From: Dyadobacter endophyticus
GTDB taxonomy: Bacteria; Bacteroidota; Bacteroidia; Cytophagales; Spirosomataceae
Direction: 5' to 3'
Assembly (NCBI RefSeq): GCF_014641595.1
Contig: NZ_BMIA01000009.1
Location: 12,889 to 70,282, forward strand
Length of the DNA: 57,394 nt
Shown here: piece by piece, positions 39,066-47,697 of the stretch
Position numbering within the stretch: position 1 is the stretch's first letter
Layout of the letters: every line of letters begins with the position of its first letter
Notes under the pieces: model-generated
Told to the model about the DNA's origin: nothing
Database searches by the model: none
Seen by the model: only the letters and a program-made list of their open reading frames with translations
Position numbers and translations under genes: made by a program

Positions 39066-40559
39066 ATGGTAGCCGTAGATAAACTGGTTGGAGTATTGGC
39101 CCGTCGGAAAGACACCTGGCTGTATTTGGGGTTATTCTGTTGGATTTCAATCTCGTTCGAGGTTGGCCGGAACGACTACTGGACCGGATATTTTCAGGCA
39201 CTTGTCACCTCACTATTGGTATGGTCTCCTGTCCTTATCTTCAATTGGGTGCGAGAGGGGAGGGGCATAGGGCGTTTCACAGGAAAGAGCCGGTGTCTCT
39301 GGTTGGGATGCTTTTTAGGATATCTACCAGTACTACTGATAATCTCAGGAGTGCTACTGGAACCAGAGCAACTTTTTTGGCCAGTGGTGTTTACAAGTGG
39401 GTTAGGTATAGCAGCGTTGGAAGGCACACTGGTCGTGGAAAGTAAATTTAACAGCCGTATTTACCAGTTGAAATGGGTACGCAAGCTAAACCTCGAAAAG
39501 GCGGTACTGGCGAGTATTGTTGGAATCGCATTGCTGTTAGGAGCAATGGCGGTATCGAGTCTGGATAACCCATTGTACCATTCTAAAAAGCAACTGCTCA
39601 TTGGTTTTGAAATACATCTGCCGAAAATCGCTGCAAGAATTCCTACTTTCATTAGCTACTCGTTGCAACTGCTGGTAATGTACCTGGCAGGGTATTTCTT
39701 TTTTTATATCAACAGCCGTTGGCTCGTTCCTGTCGTCCTGAAAGAACAGGGGCTTTTTCATTATATTTTAAGTTCAGCATCGGTCATTGGTGTATTTTAT
39801 CCGCTTTGGGGGCAGCTGCTCGCCGGTTTGCCATTCAGCAAAATTTTGGGAGGAGTATTTTCCGCTAATCCATTTGTGGCCGAGAATGCATTCGGTGCGG
39901 CGCTGGTACTAGCAATGAGCCTCCCGATACTGCTTGCAATAAATTGGGCAAGGCAAAACAGCCTGATTACAGCTTTGAAACATGAGAAGTCCGTTGCAGA
40001 GCTTGACCTTTTGAAACAGCAGTTGAACCCGCATTTTTTTTTCAATACACTCAATAATCTCTATGCATTGAGCTTGACACGGTCTGATCAGACACCTGAT
40101 AGCATTTTGCAACTTTCGGAACTTATGCGTTATGTTGTATATAAGGCGAGCGAACCATTGGTGTGTGTGAAGGATGAAGTCAAATACCTGAACGACTACC
40201 TTCAATTACAGAAGATCAGACTAAGAAAGAGTCTGGATCTGCAATTCGAAGCCAAGATTGGAGATCGTAATCTATTAATCCCTCCATTACTCCTAATTGT
40301 ATTCATTGAGAACGCATTTAAGCATGGGGTTGAAAATGCGGAAGGGCCAACTTTCTTGCATATCTCCCTTAAATCCGACGGACATTCTCTTAATTTCAAC
40401 TGCAAAAATTCCTATGAGCCTATATCTAATTCTCATGCTGGCATTGGCCTAATCAACTTGCGCAAGCGGCTGCAATTGCTATACCCAGGAAAACACAGGA
40501 TAGTGACCAGCGCTGAGCATGACATATTCGTGGCAAACCTCGAAATTGACCTTCAATAG
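39066..40559 (+). CDS. LytS/YehU-type sensor histidine kinase (orphan)
   Basis: 497 residues. About ten hydrophobic helices cover 1-300. The His_kinase domain follows: LKQQLNPHFFFNTLNNLYAL (phosphoacceptor His at about 322), and an ATP-binding part with FIENAFKHGVENA (N box) and GIGLINLRKRL (G box). Partner LytTR response regulators normally follow; none is present here. Confidence 0.85.
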   Translation: MVAVDKLVGVLARRKDTWLYLGLFCWISISFEVGRNDYWTGYFQALVTSLLVWSPVLIFNWVREGRGIGRFTGKSRCLWLGCFLGYLPVLLIISGVLLEPEQLFWPVVFTSGLGIAALEGTLVVESKFNSRIYQLKWVRKLNLEKAVLASIVGIALLLGAMAVSSLDNPLYHSKKQLLIGFEIHLPKIAARIPTFISYSLQLLVMYLAGYFFFYINSRWLVPVVLKEQGLFHYILSSASVIGVFYPLWGQLLAGLPFSKILGGVFSANPFVAENAFGAALVLAMSLPILLAINWARQNSLITALKHEKSVAELDLLKQQLNPHFFFNTLNNLYALSLTRSDQTPDSILQLSELMRYVVYKASEPLVCVKDEVKYLNDYLQLQKIRLRKSLDLQFEAKIGDRNLLIPPLLLIVFIENAFKHGVENAEGPTFLHISLKSDGHSLNFNCKNSYEPISNSHAGIGLINLRKRLQLLYPGKHRIVTSAEHDIFVANLEIDLQ

Positions 40560-40665
40560 GTTAATGGAAATTTACCCTCGACGACAAACCGGCACTCATA
40601 GTGATCCCCTGATTTTTTTGTTCCTTTGAAAATTAAACTGTCATTACAAATCGGGCTCATTTTGT

Positions 40666-41103
40666 ATGGATCACATTTTCAAGGTCGTAGATGCGTCATT
40701 GGTAGATACTGAAATCGATCAGTACGTGTTGGACAGGCTTAAAAGAAAGGAATTTGGGCGAATGTCCGGAATTAGTGTGCTTTCCCGCATAGAGAAATTT
40801 GAAAAATCGTTGCTGGTCATATCGACAAGAATTCAATATATCGGCATGGAAAATGAAATGCCACTACCTGGCGTGACTGGTTACTACCTGACTATCATGG
40901 AGTTTATCCAATCCAACTTTTTCGAAACCGCTGATACCGATAAAAAATTTGAGGTGCTTCGCAAATGCTTCCATTTAAGTGAAGCACATGCATACGCAAT
41001 GATGTGCCAGCAGGCATTAGAATATAGTCTTTCGGTGCCATTGATGGAACCGACTCCGGACCAAAAATTGAAAGATTGGAGTAACCAATTTCTAATCGGG
41101 TAA
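40666..41103 (+). CDS. Unknown protein, paralogue pair member 1
   Basis: 145 residues, helical, soluble. It shares with the next gene the layout of about 40 N-terminal residues, an internal LSxAHAY motif (LSEAHAYAMMCQQAL) and a C-terminal amphipathic helix. No family recognised. It lies 4 bp before its paralogue. Confidence 0.6.
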   Translation: MDHIFKVVDASLVDTEIDQYVLDRLKRKEFGRMSGISVLSRIEKFEKSLLVISTRIQYIGMENEMPLPGVTGYYLTIMEFIQSNFFETADTDKKFEVLRKCFHLSEAHAYAMMCQQALEYSLSVPLMEPTPDQKLKDWSNQFLIG

Positions 41104-41107
41104 AATC

Positions 41108-41551
41108 ATGGACTTTGTCGTACTATATACCTCAGGCTCTGAGCTAAATATTAATAAACACCTATTGGAGTCTTATTTGAGTAATAAAAACTCGGCCACC
41201 GCCGCAATGAAGTACCTGACAAAGATCAGTGAATACAAAGCAGGTCTGCTCACTCTAACAACAGAGCTCCGCCTTGCAGTAGCCATGCTTGACGATGACC
41301 AACCAGTAATAATTTCAAAACAAACAACCAGATTCAACTTCCCGGACCGTATGCTGTTGACCCGCGGTGCCTCCAAGCGTGCACAGGGTATTTTAAAAGA
41401 CTGTATCGATCTGTCCCAAGCACATGCATACGGCGGCTTTCTTTACAAGGCGGCCAATATCGGGTTGCCCCTAGTCCCGTCGGCAGTTGCCCCATTTGAA
41501 CAATATGAGTCAGTAATTAAGGATTTCTTGAAAAAACACGCTAAACTTTAA
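41108..41551 (+). CDS. Unknown protein, paralogue pair member 2
   Basis: 147 residues; includes CIDLSQAHAYGGFLYKAANI, which aligns with CFHLSEAHAYAMMCQQALEY of the previous gene. The pair probably arose by duplication and may form a heteromer. Function unknown. Confidence 0.6.
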   Translation: MDFVVLYTSGSELNINKHLLESYLSNKNSATAAMKYLTKISEYKAGLLTLTTELRLAVAMLDDDQPVIISKQTTRFNFPDRMLLTRGASKRAQGILKDCIDLSQAHAYGGFLYKAANIGLPLVPSAVAPFEQYESVIKDFLKKHAKL

Positions 41552-41762
41552 AAGTGATTTGGTCAATAGTTCGTCTAGTTTATATTTTGCGTCTAAGTTC
41601 CGGGGTAGGGCAAGCATGTTCAACCGTGGTGGGTTATTATGATCCTTACCCCAATTTTTCTCGCGTGCCTTCTACAACTGATCCATTCCACTATTATCGT
41701 GCTGGGTACTACCAAGTTTCAAAAATTCATCCTACTCCTTACCTTGGAATGAAATTGCACCT

Positions 41763-42167
41763 ATGGATACCCCTGAATACAAAAATCGCCTTCCGGAAGA
41801 ATTTACCTCTTGGACCCACTTTTACCACAGCATGAGGCTCTGGACACCTCTCACAATGTCTTCAAAGACCGGGGATAATCTCGAAATGTCGTTCGTAATT
41901 TCGGAAAGGAACGAGGGTATTAAGAACAACGGATTGATTAAACTGGACGTTGATTTCCTGAAAGCAAGGCTCTTTGAAGAAATACTGGAAAACTGCGAGT
42001 TTGAAGTTGATCTGGCAAAAAGAGTACGGGCTCTTGCCTTTACCCATCCTCGCCATGATGGTTTTCAGGATTGGAAGATCCACAGATTGATAAAAGGCAT
42101 TATCTATCTGAGCAGTTTAAGGTATGATCATGATAGTCAGAAACTTCCAGATTTCTTAGATATTTAA
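41763..42167 (+). CDS. Unknown protein
   Basis: 134 residues, soluble, charged, no recognised domain. It is convergent with the RES toxin gene, with only 3 bp between stops. The 210 bp upstream (41552-41762) contain no convincing gene, although a GTG-started frame crosses it. Confidence 0.55.
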   Translation: MDTPEYKNRLPEEFTSWTHFYHSMRLWTPLTMSSKTGDNLEMSFVISERNEGIKNNGLIKLDVDFLKARLFEEILENCEFEVDLAKRVRALAFTHPRHDGFQDWKIHRLIKGIIYLSSLRYDHDSQKLPDFLDI

Positions 42168-42170
42168 GCG

Positions 42171-42623
42171 CTAATAAACGAATGTTCGGGGATCAAAAAT
42201 AAATGGGTGAACCGCGTCTATAACAACATCCTTGATCATAGGATGCTCAGGGTTAATCAGATAATTATACTCAAAATGAACGATAGCAGACGGCACTCTC
42301 ATACAGAGATACTTGCCTTCATCAAGCCATTGTCCACCTAACATACGCGTGTAGGACTGATTTACCTTCCAGTCACTTTTCAATTGTTCAACATCGATGA
42401 TACCAAAATCAGGGATTGTTAAAAAGACAACAGAGTAGAGATCATCACGTGGTAAAATGTTGTTGTGTAAGTGAACACGAACTTCCCAAGCACTTAATGC
42501 GATACTACTTCCTGTATAAACCACGGCCCGGCCTACATCATTCCACCTTCCTCCATATGCTGCGGCTCCATAGCCCGATAATTCTCTAATGTGTGAGGTA
42601 CTTGCGATACGATAAATCTTCAT
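42171..42623 (-). CDS. RES-domain toxin
   Basis: 150 residues. The signature GGRWNDVGRAVVYTGSSIAL followed by SAWEVRVH contains the conserved Arg, Tyr and Glu of RES domains. Later conserved motifs (PDFGIIDV; YLCMRVPSAIV; NYLINPEHP) are also typical. RES toxins of RES-Xre systems degrade NAD+. The antitoxin lies 9 bp upstream in the same direction. Confidence 0.85.
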   Translation of the reverse strand: MKIYRIASTSHIRELSGYGAAAYGGRWNDVGRAVVYTGSSIALSAWEVRVHLHNNILPRDDLYSVVFLTIPDFGIIDVEQLKSDWKVNQSYTRMLGGQWLDEGKYLCMRVPSAIVHFEYNYLINPEHPMIKDVVIDAVHPFIFDPRTFVY

Positions 42624-42632
42624 TCGAATGAA

Positions 42633-43145
42633 TTATGCCGTCACACCATGAATAAGCCTACCCAGAAGCTGGGTAACAACCTCGATGTCAGACTTTAAAT
42701 ATGCCATTGGGAGTGAGCCGTTCAAATCAATATTAGGTAGTTGCAACCATTTATGGAAATCCTCTATGCTTCTAAAAATTTGACTCGCTCCTTTTTCATT
42801 CCACAAATATTCAATTTGTTTTTGAAGGTCGCTATCCTCTGACAAAAGAAGATCCGGGATATAATGCATCATTCCCGCCGATTTGATGTGTGATCCGCCG
42901 GAAACTGTATGAGTAATATGTATACCAGGCCCATCAGCGGCAGGAACTTTTCCAACACCTAAAATAATTGTCGAAGACTCCATCGGCAGAAGGTTTCCTT
43001 GATTCGAAGTCCAGATTTCTGGTACCCGCGGCTTAACATTGTCCGGAAAAGTGTGTACGGTAACGTATTCACCAACGGTTGTTTTTACCTCCTTTACCGG
43101 ATTGCTCTTTACTATTTTACTTTTCCGTTCTTGCTTAGTCCCCAT
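42633..43145 (-). CDS. Antitoxin with ParS/MbcA toxin-binding C-terminus
   Basis: 170 residues from ATG at 43145; the extended frame is not preferred. The C-terminal region (EDFHKWLQLPNIDLNGSLPM, then SDIEVVTQLLGRLIHG) matches the DUF2384/ParS-MbcA toxin-binding domain. The N-terminal 100 residues lack an evident HTH and are unlike the usual Xre-type start. It pairs with the RES toxin. Confidence 0.75.
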   Translation of the reverse strand: MGTKQERKSKIVKSNPVKEVKTTVGEYVTVHTFPDNVKPRVPEIWTSNQGNLLPMESSTIILGVGKVPAADGPGIHITHTVSGGSHIKSAGMMHYIPDLLLSEDSDLQKQIEYLWNEKGASQIFRSIEDFHKWLQLPNIDLNGSLPMAYLKSDIEVVTQLLGRLIHGVTA

Positions 43146-43225
43146 AAAACTTCCTTTTCGCTCTAACTCAAAATCATTACAACTTACCCAAAAAACGTTG
43201 AAATCCCAAGGAAAGTGCCTAAATC

Positions 43226-44011
43226 TCATAGGAAGACACTCTGACTCTCAGACCAATAGGTTCTTCTATTGTGGATAACTGCTCTCATAATTGGAAACCC
43301 CTTGGGATCATACATTCTCCCAGTGTTATGGATGATCAAAAAATCACGGCGGTCAGTGATCAGCTCTGCTGAACCTGTCAAAGTTGAAAGGCTTTCAGTA
43401 GCCCGATTAAGTACATTTTTTATAGCTGGGAGCAGGTCACGAAGTTTACCTTCAGGAATTTTGCCTACCCGCGATTGCGGGGCTACACCAATCTCCCATA
43501 ATACTTCATCTATATAAGCACTTCCTAGCCCACATAGCTTTGGGTCCTTCATTAAAATTCCCTTAACTGGCTCATTTTTTCGCAAATAAGCTACTTTCTT
43601 CAAGTAGGAGAAAGTAAGCGATGGGTGCAATACATCCCATTCAGTCGCAAGCCTCGGGTTTAGCAGGAGTTGACTTTGCCCTAAGGCGTCTCGTACCCCA
43701 AAACCATCCCCAGACGAGAACACAATCTCAAACATGGGAGAGTTCTCTCGCCCCTGCGTACTCAATAAGTAAAATCTCGCTTTTTCAAAAACTCGAATTC
43801 CCAAAATCAGGCCATTATCCAAAACCAGGTGAAGCAACCTCCCAACCCGACGCACTTCAAGTAATGAAGAATTGATAGTCGCAGCGAAGATTGTTGCAGC
43901 AGGCTCATTAAGCCCATGTTCCCAATGTATATGCAAATCATTAATTTTCTGCCCTGCGAACCGTCGGGCAAGATTCTGTCTCAAAATAATAAGTTCTGGA
44001 ATCCCAATCAT
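43226..44011 (-). CDS. Fpg/Nei-like glycosylase, degenerate N-terminus
   Basis: 261 residues. The Fpg/Nei H2TH fold is clear: LGIRVFEKARFYLL, VKGILMKDPKLCGLGSAYID, then a C-terminal GRMYDPKGFPI segment. The family needs Pro2-Glu3 directly after Met; here the ATG gives MIGIPELIIL, so the catalytic Pro is internal unless translation starts at the ATT codon at about 44000. The zinc-finger Cys residues are absent. It lies 8 bp after its paralogue. Confidence 0.75.
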   Translation of the reverse strand: MIGIPELIILRQNLARRFAGQKINDLHIHWEHGLNEPAATIFAATINSSLLEVRRVGRLLHLVLDNGLILGIRVFEKARFYLLSTQGRENSPMFEIVFSSGDGFGVRDALGQSQLLLNPRLATEWDVLHPSLTFSYLKKVAYLRKNEPVKGILMKDPKLCGLGSAYIDEVLWEIGVAPQSRVGKIPEGKLRDLLPAIKNVLNRATESLSTLTGSAELITDRRDFLIIHNTGRMYDPKGFPIMRAVIHNRRTYWSESQSVFL

Positions 44012-44019
44012 ACGCTCGG

Positions 44020-44799
44020 TTAATACAATACCTGGCTTTCAACATAAAACGTTCTTCCGGAACCTAACTTGCCGACGATGATTTCTTCCCCTTCTGGCGA
44101 GTGGGTTTTGGCTGGATTATGGACATACCGATGGTCTTTGTTTTCCATTTCGAAGACACCATCGCATTTTCTTTTCATCAGATCCTCGGTAGCCTCGACA
44201 GTAACCGTCCGGATTGCACTGTATAGCTCAGCGACCTTTGAGGAAGGGATGTTTTTGGCGATGGAATACGGGGATATCTTGGCTGACCAAAGAATTTCAT
44301 CTGCATATGCACTGCCTATACCCCTGATTTTGTCTTGTTTTTGAAGGACCTCTTTGATTTTTCCCCCAGCTTTGGAAAGAACTTTGCCCAAATAATCCTC
44401 TGTAAAGTCGTCTGCCATAATATCAGGCACCGGTGGAATTTCCGGATTCAAAATGGGCTTAGCTTGCCCCATACCGTCCAGAACGATAATACCAGCGCCG
44501 TTGTCAAACATCAGCTCAAAAATGGGGTTTTTAAGATTCTGATCTGTCGGAAGTAAGATCATTTTCCCTGTAAGCATCATATGGATACCTAATATTTGAT
44601 CATTATCAAAATGAAGGTGCAACTCTTTACCATTCCGATCAACGGACCTCAGGGCTGCCCCTCTCAGCGCACTGTTAAATTCTTCCTCACTTGCCTTCAC
44701 CCGCTTTTTCCAAAGGATTTCGATGCGTTTGACCTTCTGGCCTTTAAAGTGCTTCTGTAAAGTGAGTCCGACGACATTGAGCTCTGGTACCTCCGGCAT
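44020..44799 (-). CDS. Fpg/Nei-like DNA glycosylase, zinc-less
   Basis: 259 residues from ATG at 44799, chosen because MPEVPELNVV puts Pro and Glu in the catalytic positions 2 and 3. Conserved: LGIHMMLTGKMILL, IKEVLQKQDKIRGIGSAYAD, and a C-terminal GRTFYVESQ segment without the usual four Cys, i.e. a zinc-less finger. Probably excises oxidised bases. It is tandem with the paralogue downstream. Confidence 0.82.
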   Translation of the reverse strand: MPEVPELNVVGLTLQKHFKGQKVKRIEILWKKRVKASEEEFNSALRGAALRSVDRNGKELHLHFDNDQILGIHMMLTGKMILLPTDQNLKNPIFELMFDNGAGIIVLDGMGQAKPILNPEIPPVPDIMADDFTEDYLGKVLSKAGGKIKEVLQKQDKIRGIGSAYADEILWSAKISPYSIAKNIPSSKVAELYSAIRTVTVEATEDLMKRKCDGVFEMENKDHRYVHNPAKTHSPEGEEIIVGKLGSGRTFYVESQVLY

Positions 44800-44868
44800 G
44801 GTTAACGTTTGTTTAATAAGTGATCTCAATTTTACTTAGATTTCGGCAAATTTCAACGTTCCTCATAA

Positions 44869-45204
44869 TTGGCAGATACTATTACCGCAATCGGGGAGAT
44901 CATCGATTTTGATCTTCACCTGGTTGAAGGCATTGCCCTGAGTGCAAGCCTGGAAATCAAGGTCGGCGACGACTATATCGAGTTCGGCGGCCCCAACCTA
45001 TTCGCATCGATCCCCAACGAAGGAGCTGATGTACTTGGACATTTTGTTATGCGCTGCTTTCAGATATGCGAAGTGGGAAAGGGACGCGACCTGGAAGGGC
45101 ATCTGATCAAAGTTGAAGTGGGTGACGATCGGATCGTTGGGATTTGCTCGCTGCGAAGCGAGGAATTCTTCTATCCGGTATTGGAATTTGAGCGCCTTCG
45201 CTGA
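44869..45204 (+). CDS. Unknown small protein
   Basis: 111 residues from a TTG start at 44869 (no ATG nearby). It is acidic and beta-rich (EIKVGDDYIEFGGPNLF, then VEVGDDRIVGICSLRSEEFF). No family recognised. It diverges from the glycosylase genes. Confidence 0.5.
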   Translation: MADTITAIGEIIDFDLHLVEGIALSASLEIKVGDDYIEFGGPNLFASIPNEGADVLGHFVMRCFQICEVGKGRDLEGHLIKVEVGDDRIVGICSLRSEEFFYPVLEFERLR

Positions 45205-45392
45205 AATAATACTTGGGTAAGCGACCGCAAACACCAATGTCAATGTAACGGTGGCAATATACGACTCTCCCGACACGGCACAAGCTAGGTTGATGTAAAC
45301 TTTTGCCATCATAGCCAATAAATTGCATAATGGGCAAGCAATTTATCGCATTTCTATTATTTTTGCAGAAATCAGGCTCGGTTGGCAACAAA

Positions 45393-45431
45393 AAACCAAT
45401 CGGTAGCTATGCCTCCGACTGGTTTATAAAT
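45393..45431. terminator. Hairpin upstream of small membrane gene
   Basis: AACCA/TGGTT and TCGG/CCGA form a stem around a TAGCTATGCC loop. Possible terminator of the preceding unit. Confidence 0.45.
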
Positions 45432-45457
45432 TATTTATACAATAAATTCTTTTTAAA

Positions 45458-45721
45458 ATGACAACCGCAACAATTACTGTTGGGCACTGGCTAGGCCATG
45501 TCAAAATTCAAACTACCACTCTCGCGGAATCACGCGAACTTATCAAGCTCATTAAAGTTGTGCTTCCTTGGGTAGGTGTTCTCATTGCTATTGGGATAGG
45601 CTTCTATTTCCTAACCTATTGCTTTCAATGTGTATGTTCGATGTGTATATGTTCATGCATGTATACATCGAACATGTACACATTGAATATGTACACATGC
45701 AAATGTACACACTATACATAG
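45458..45721 (+). CDS. Small membrane protein with palindrome-derived tail
   Basis: 87 residues. One transmembrane helix (VVLPWVGVLIAIGIGFYFLT, about 40-60) is followed by a Cys/Met/Thr/Tyr-rich tail produced by an inverted repeat at 45624-45690. The tail composition looks accidental, so the natural protein may end earlier or the gene may be altered. Function unknown. Confidence 0.45.
   Translation: MTTATITVGHWLGHVKIQTTTLAESRELIKLIKVVLPWVGVLIAIGIGFYFLTYCFQCVCSMCICSCMYTSNMYTLNMYTCKCTHYT
45624..45690. repeat. Imperfect 30-bp inverted repeat
   Basis: TTCAATGTGTATGTTCGATG and CATCGAACATGTACACATTG are the outer arms; ATGTTCATGCATGTATAC forms the centre. Further TGTACACAT words follow up to 45715. 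Confidence 0.6.
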
Positions 45722-45818
45722 TAGATACCAAAAATCTTTATTAAAAATTTTATATAAAAAGTTTAGTATTAAGATTTTCGTATAAACAGTAACCGCATAA
45801 TTATCAACCCATTACAAC

Positions 45819-45947
45819 CTATTCACCAGCCCGTTTAGGAGGTAATTCTGATAGTTGATAGCCGTAAGAAATCTTTACCACCTGCCATGAAAGCACCTGT
45901 ACTACTCCATTTTCGTACTCGACGGGCCTCCCTTTGCTACTGGTCAA
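45819..45947 (-). CDS. 42-residue protein coupled to SRAP gene
   Basis: It starts at a TTG that overlaps the SRAP stop (TTGA). The sequence looks coding (VEYENGVVQVLSWQVVKISY, then GYQLSELPPKRAGE) and shows no membrane helix. Size and coupling suggest an accessory of the SRAP protein. Unknown family. Confidence 0.45.
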   Translation of the reverse strand: MTSSKGRPVEYENGVVQVLSWQVVKISYGYQLSELPPKRAGE

Positions 45948-46693
45948 TCGCTTTTATCGTCCCTATTCTGACCAAATAATGGTAGGTCACCATATCCAGC
46001 AGCCTTGGGCTCGTAGGGTAAAAGCACCTCAGGTACATTAGTAGCAGCCCGAGAATTCGTAATCCCATCTATCGTTCGGTAGGTGATCCAGTTGTCGTCG
46101 TGTAAGTATGGTTGCATGAGCTGCCCCATTTTTTCCTGCGACATCGACCCGGCCGGAGAAACCCATAGACGGGCCGCCTCACCTTCGAGAACCAAAGGCA
46201 TTCGCTTACCCTCATTATGTACCTCTGAAAGCAGTGGTGATGCGGCAGTGGTGATTACTGAATAGGTGTTAATACCCTGCCACGGCGCAAAGATTCCGCC
46301 AAGTGTTAAGAATTCCCGCTGCTTTGGTTTGATATAGTAGCTATGCGTGGGCCGATCTTGCGAGATGAAGTGGGGTTCAAAGAACCCTGTGCAGATAATC
46401 AAACACCGGTTCTCCCAATACGGTTTGTAGGAATTTGCAGTGAAAATAGTTTCTGACCTGGCGTTACGCGTATTGGCCCCGAATGTTTTTTCAGAGGTAA
46501 CCCCCGATGGTACCAGTCGCCACCGGTACATATCGATTACGCGTGGATTCCGATTGGAAATAACGGGTTGAAACGGATTGTCGAAGGCATTCACGTGAAA
46601 AGCCTGTTTGAACAGTTCGATATTATCGACTGGTCTGCGAAATGCTACTTTCAACTGCTCGACGGTTTTCTCCTGTGAAACGTGGTAACACAT
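45944..46693 (-). CDS. SRAP (YedK/HMCES) abasic-site protein
   Basis: 249 residues from ATG at 46693, because the catalytic Cys must be residue 2 (MCYHVS). Conserved elements: NARSETI, RCLIICTGFFEP, a Tyr-rich HSYYIK, and TTAASPLLSEVH then RMPLVL with the active-site His. These proteins form a covalent link to abasic sites in single-stranded DNA. On a conjugative element this may protect transferred ssDNA (inference). Confidence 0.88.
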   Translation of the reverse strand: MCYHVSQEKTVEQLKVAFRRPVDNIELFKQAFHVNAFDNPFQPVISNRNPRVIDMYRWRLVPSGVTSEKTFGANTRNARSETIFTANSYKPYWENRCLIICTGFFEPHFISQDRPTHSYYIKPKQREFLTLGGIFAPWQGINTYSVITTAASPLLSEVHNEGKRMPLVLEGEAARLWVSPAGSMSQEKMGQLMQPYLHDDNWITYRTIDGITNSRAATNVPEVLLPYEPKAAGYGDLPLFGQNRDDKSD

Positions 46694-46866
46694 TGTATTC
46701 AATTGGTGATCTGCAATGAAAGTACAAAACCGCCAGCACTAAGCAAACCACTTTTTAATTAACCCAGTCATGCGGTATATGTAATATAGAAAAAAACTTT
46801 TTTGCCCAAAAAGTTGCAAACCCACTGAATATGTGACTACTAGCGTAAAATTTAATTTTAATATTT

Positions 46867-47376
46867 ATGAAAAATCAACAACCCACCCCAATTACAGCTC
46901 ACGATTTCCGCTCCGGCGACGTTGTTCGAGCTTACACAGGTACCGCCAGGGTACCACATGTTTGTATTATCCTGCAAGATTACCCACCATCGGGTGGCGC
47001 AATCTCTTGTATGGCCTATCTTAACCTTACGGGGTCTGAGAGCGGAGCTAATCTCCTGGAAGTTACTGGCTACCCTTTCGACGAAAACTGGTTTAAAGAA
47101 CGAAAACCTCGGACCTGGGTGAGATGTGACGAAACCGATTGCATTTACGAAACCGATATCATCGAGCTGTTAGGAAACGTCCATTTTAAGGATCAGCACC
47201 TGTGGGATACCATTTGTGATGGCTACTATGCTTGCGACATCCCTGATGCAATAAAGTGTGGATGCAAAACTGAGCATGAGCTTACAAAGAAGCTGGTGGC
47301 TGCGGCCAAGGTTTCAGAACCGTCGTGTAGTTGCAGTCAGCGAACATCGATCCCGATTGTAAAGCAGGTCCATTGA
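46867..47376 (+). CDS. Cys-rich unknown protein
   Basis: 169 residues, with an N-terminal beta-rich part (FRSGDVVRAYTGTARVPHVC) and a C-terminal region with several Cys (CGCKTEHE, CSCSQ). No family recognised. A strong terminator follows. Confidence 0.6.
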   Translation: MKNQQPTPITAHDFRSGDVVRAYTGTARVPHVCIILQDYPPSGGAISCMAYLNLTGSESGANLLEVTGYPFDENWFKERKPRTWVRCDETDCIYETDIIELLGNVHFKDQHLWDTICDGYYACDIPDAIKCGCKTEHELTKKLVAAAKVSEPSCSCSQRTSIPIVKQVH

Positions 47377-47392
47377 CCTGCTTTACTTTTTT
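47358..47392 (+). terminator. Strong intrinsic terminator
   Basis: GTAAAGCAGGTC and GACCTGCTTTAC form a perfect 12-bp stem around CATT, followed by TTTTTT. The gene ends within the left arm. Confidence 0.85.
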
Positions 47393-47400
47393 AACCTACA

Positions 47401-47697
47401 TTAACCATCATCCCAATCTCTGATCGCCTGCTGTTTGTTCCACATCGGCATTTTCAGCAAATCGATTTCGATGCCACTGATTGTCAACAGCATTATCTCA
47501 GCCGCGTCGTAAAAGTCACTTCTGTTACACCGGTAGTTATGGTGTTCGGCAACCTCGGTTCCTATCTTTTCGAAGTGCTTCTGGTTTCGTAAAACGACTT
47601 GTGACGGATCCATTTTCAGCTCGATATCGAGCTTATTTCTGATTATCTGCAACCTGCTGTGCAGTGCGTGGACGTAAATTGAATAACGCTTTGTCAT
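47401..47697 (-). CDS. Small protein overlapping dnaE-like gene
   Basis: 98 residues. Its start lies 65 bp inside the 3' end of the polymerase gene in another frame, so it is probably translated from the same mRNA. Soluble, with several His and Cys residues (HHNYRCNRSDFYDAAEI). Family unknown. Confidence 0.55.
   Translation of the reverse strand: MTKRYSIYVHALHSRLQIIRNKLDIELKMDPSQVVLRNQKHFEKIGTEVAEHHNYRCNRSDFYDAAEIMLLTISGIEIDLLKMPMWNKQQAIRDWDDG

Noticed and set aside
41554..41835. 93-residue plus-strand frame starting GTG
   Set aside because: Overlaps the ATG-started gene at 41763 in another frame; composition not convincing.
44998..45318. Minus-strand frames of 94-106 residues
   Set aside because: Antisense shadows of the 44869-45204 gene.
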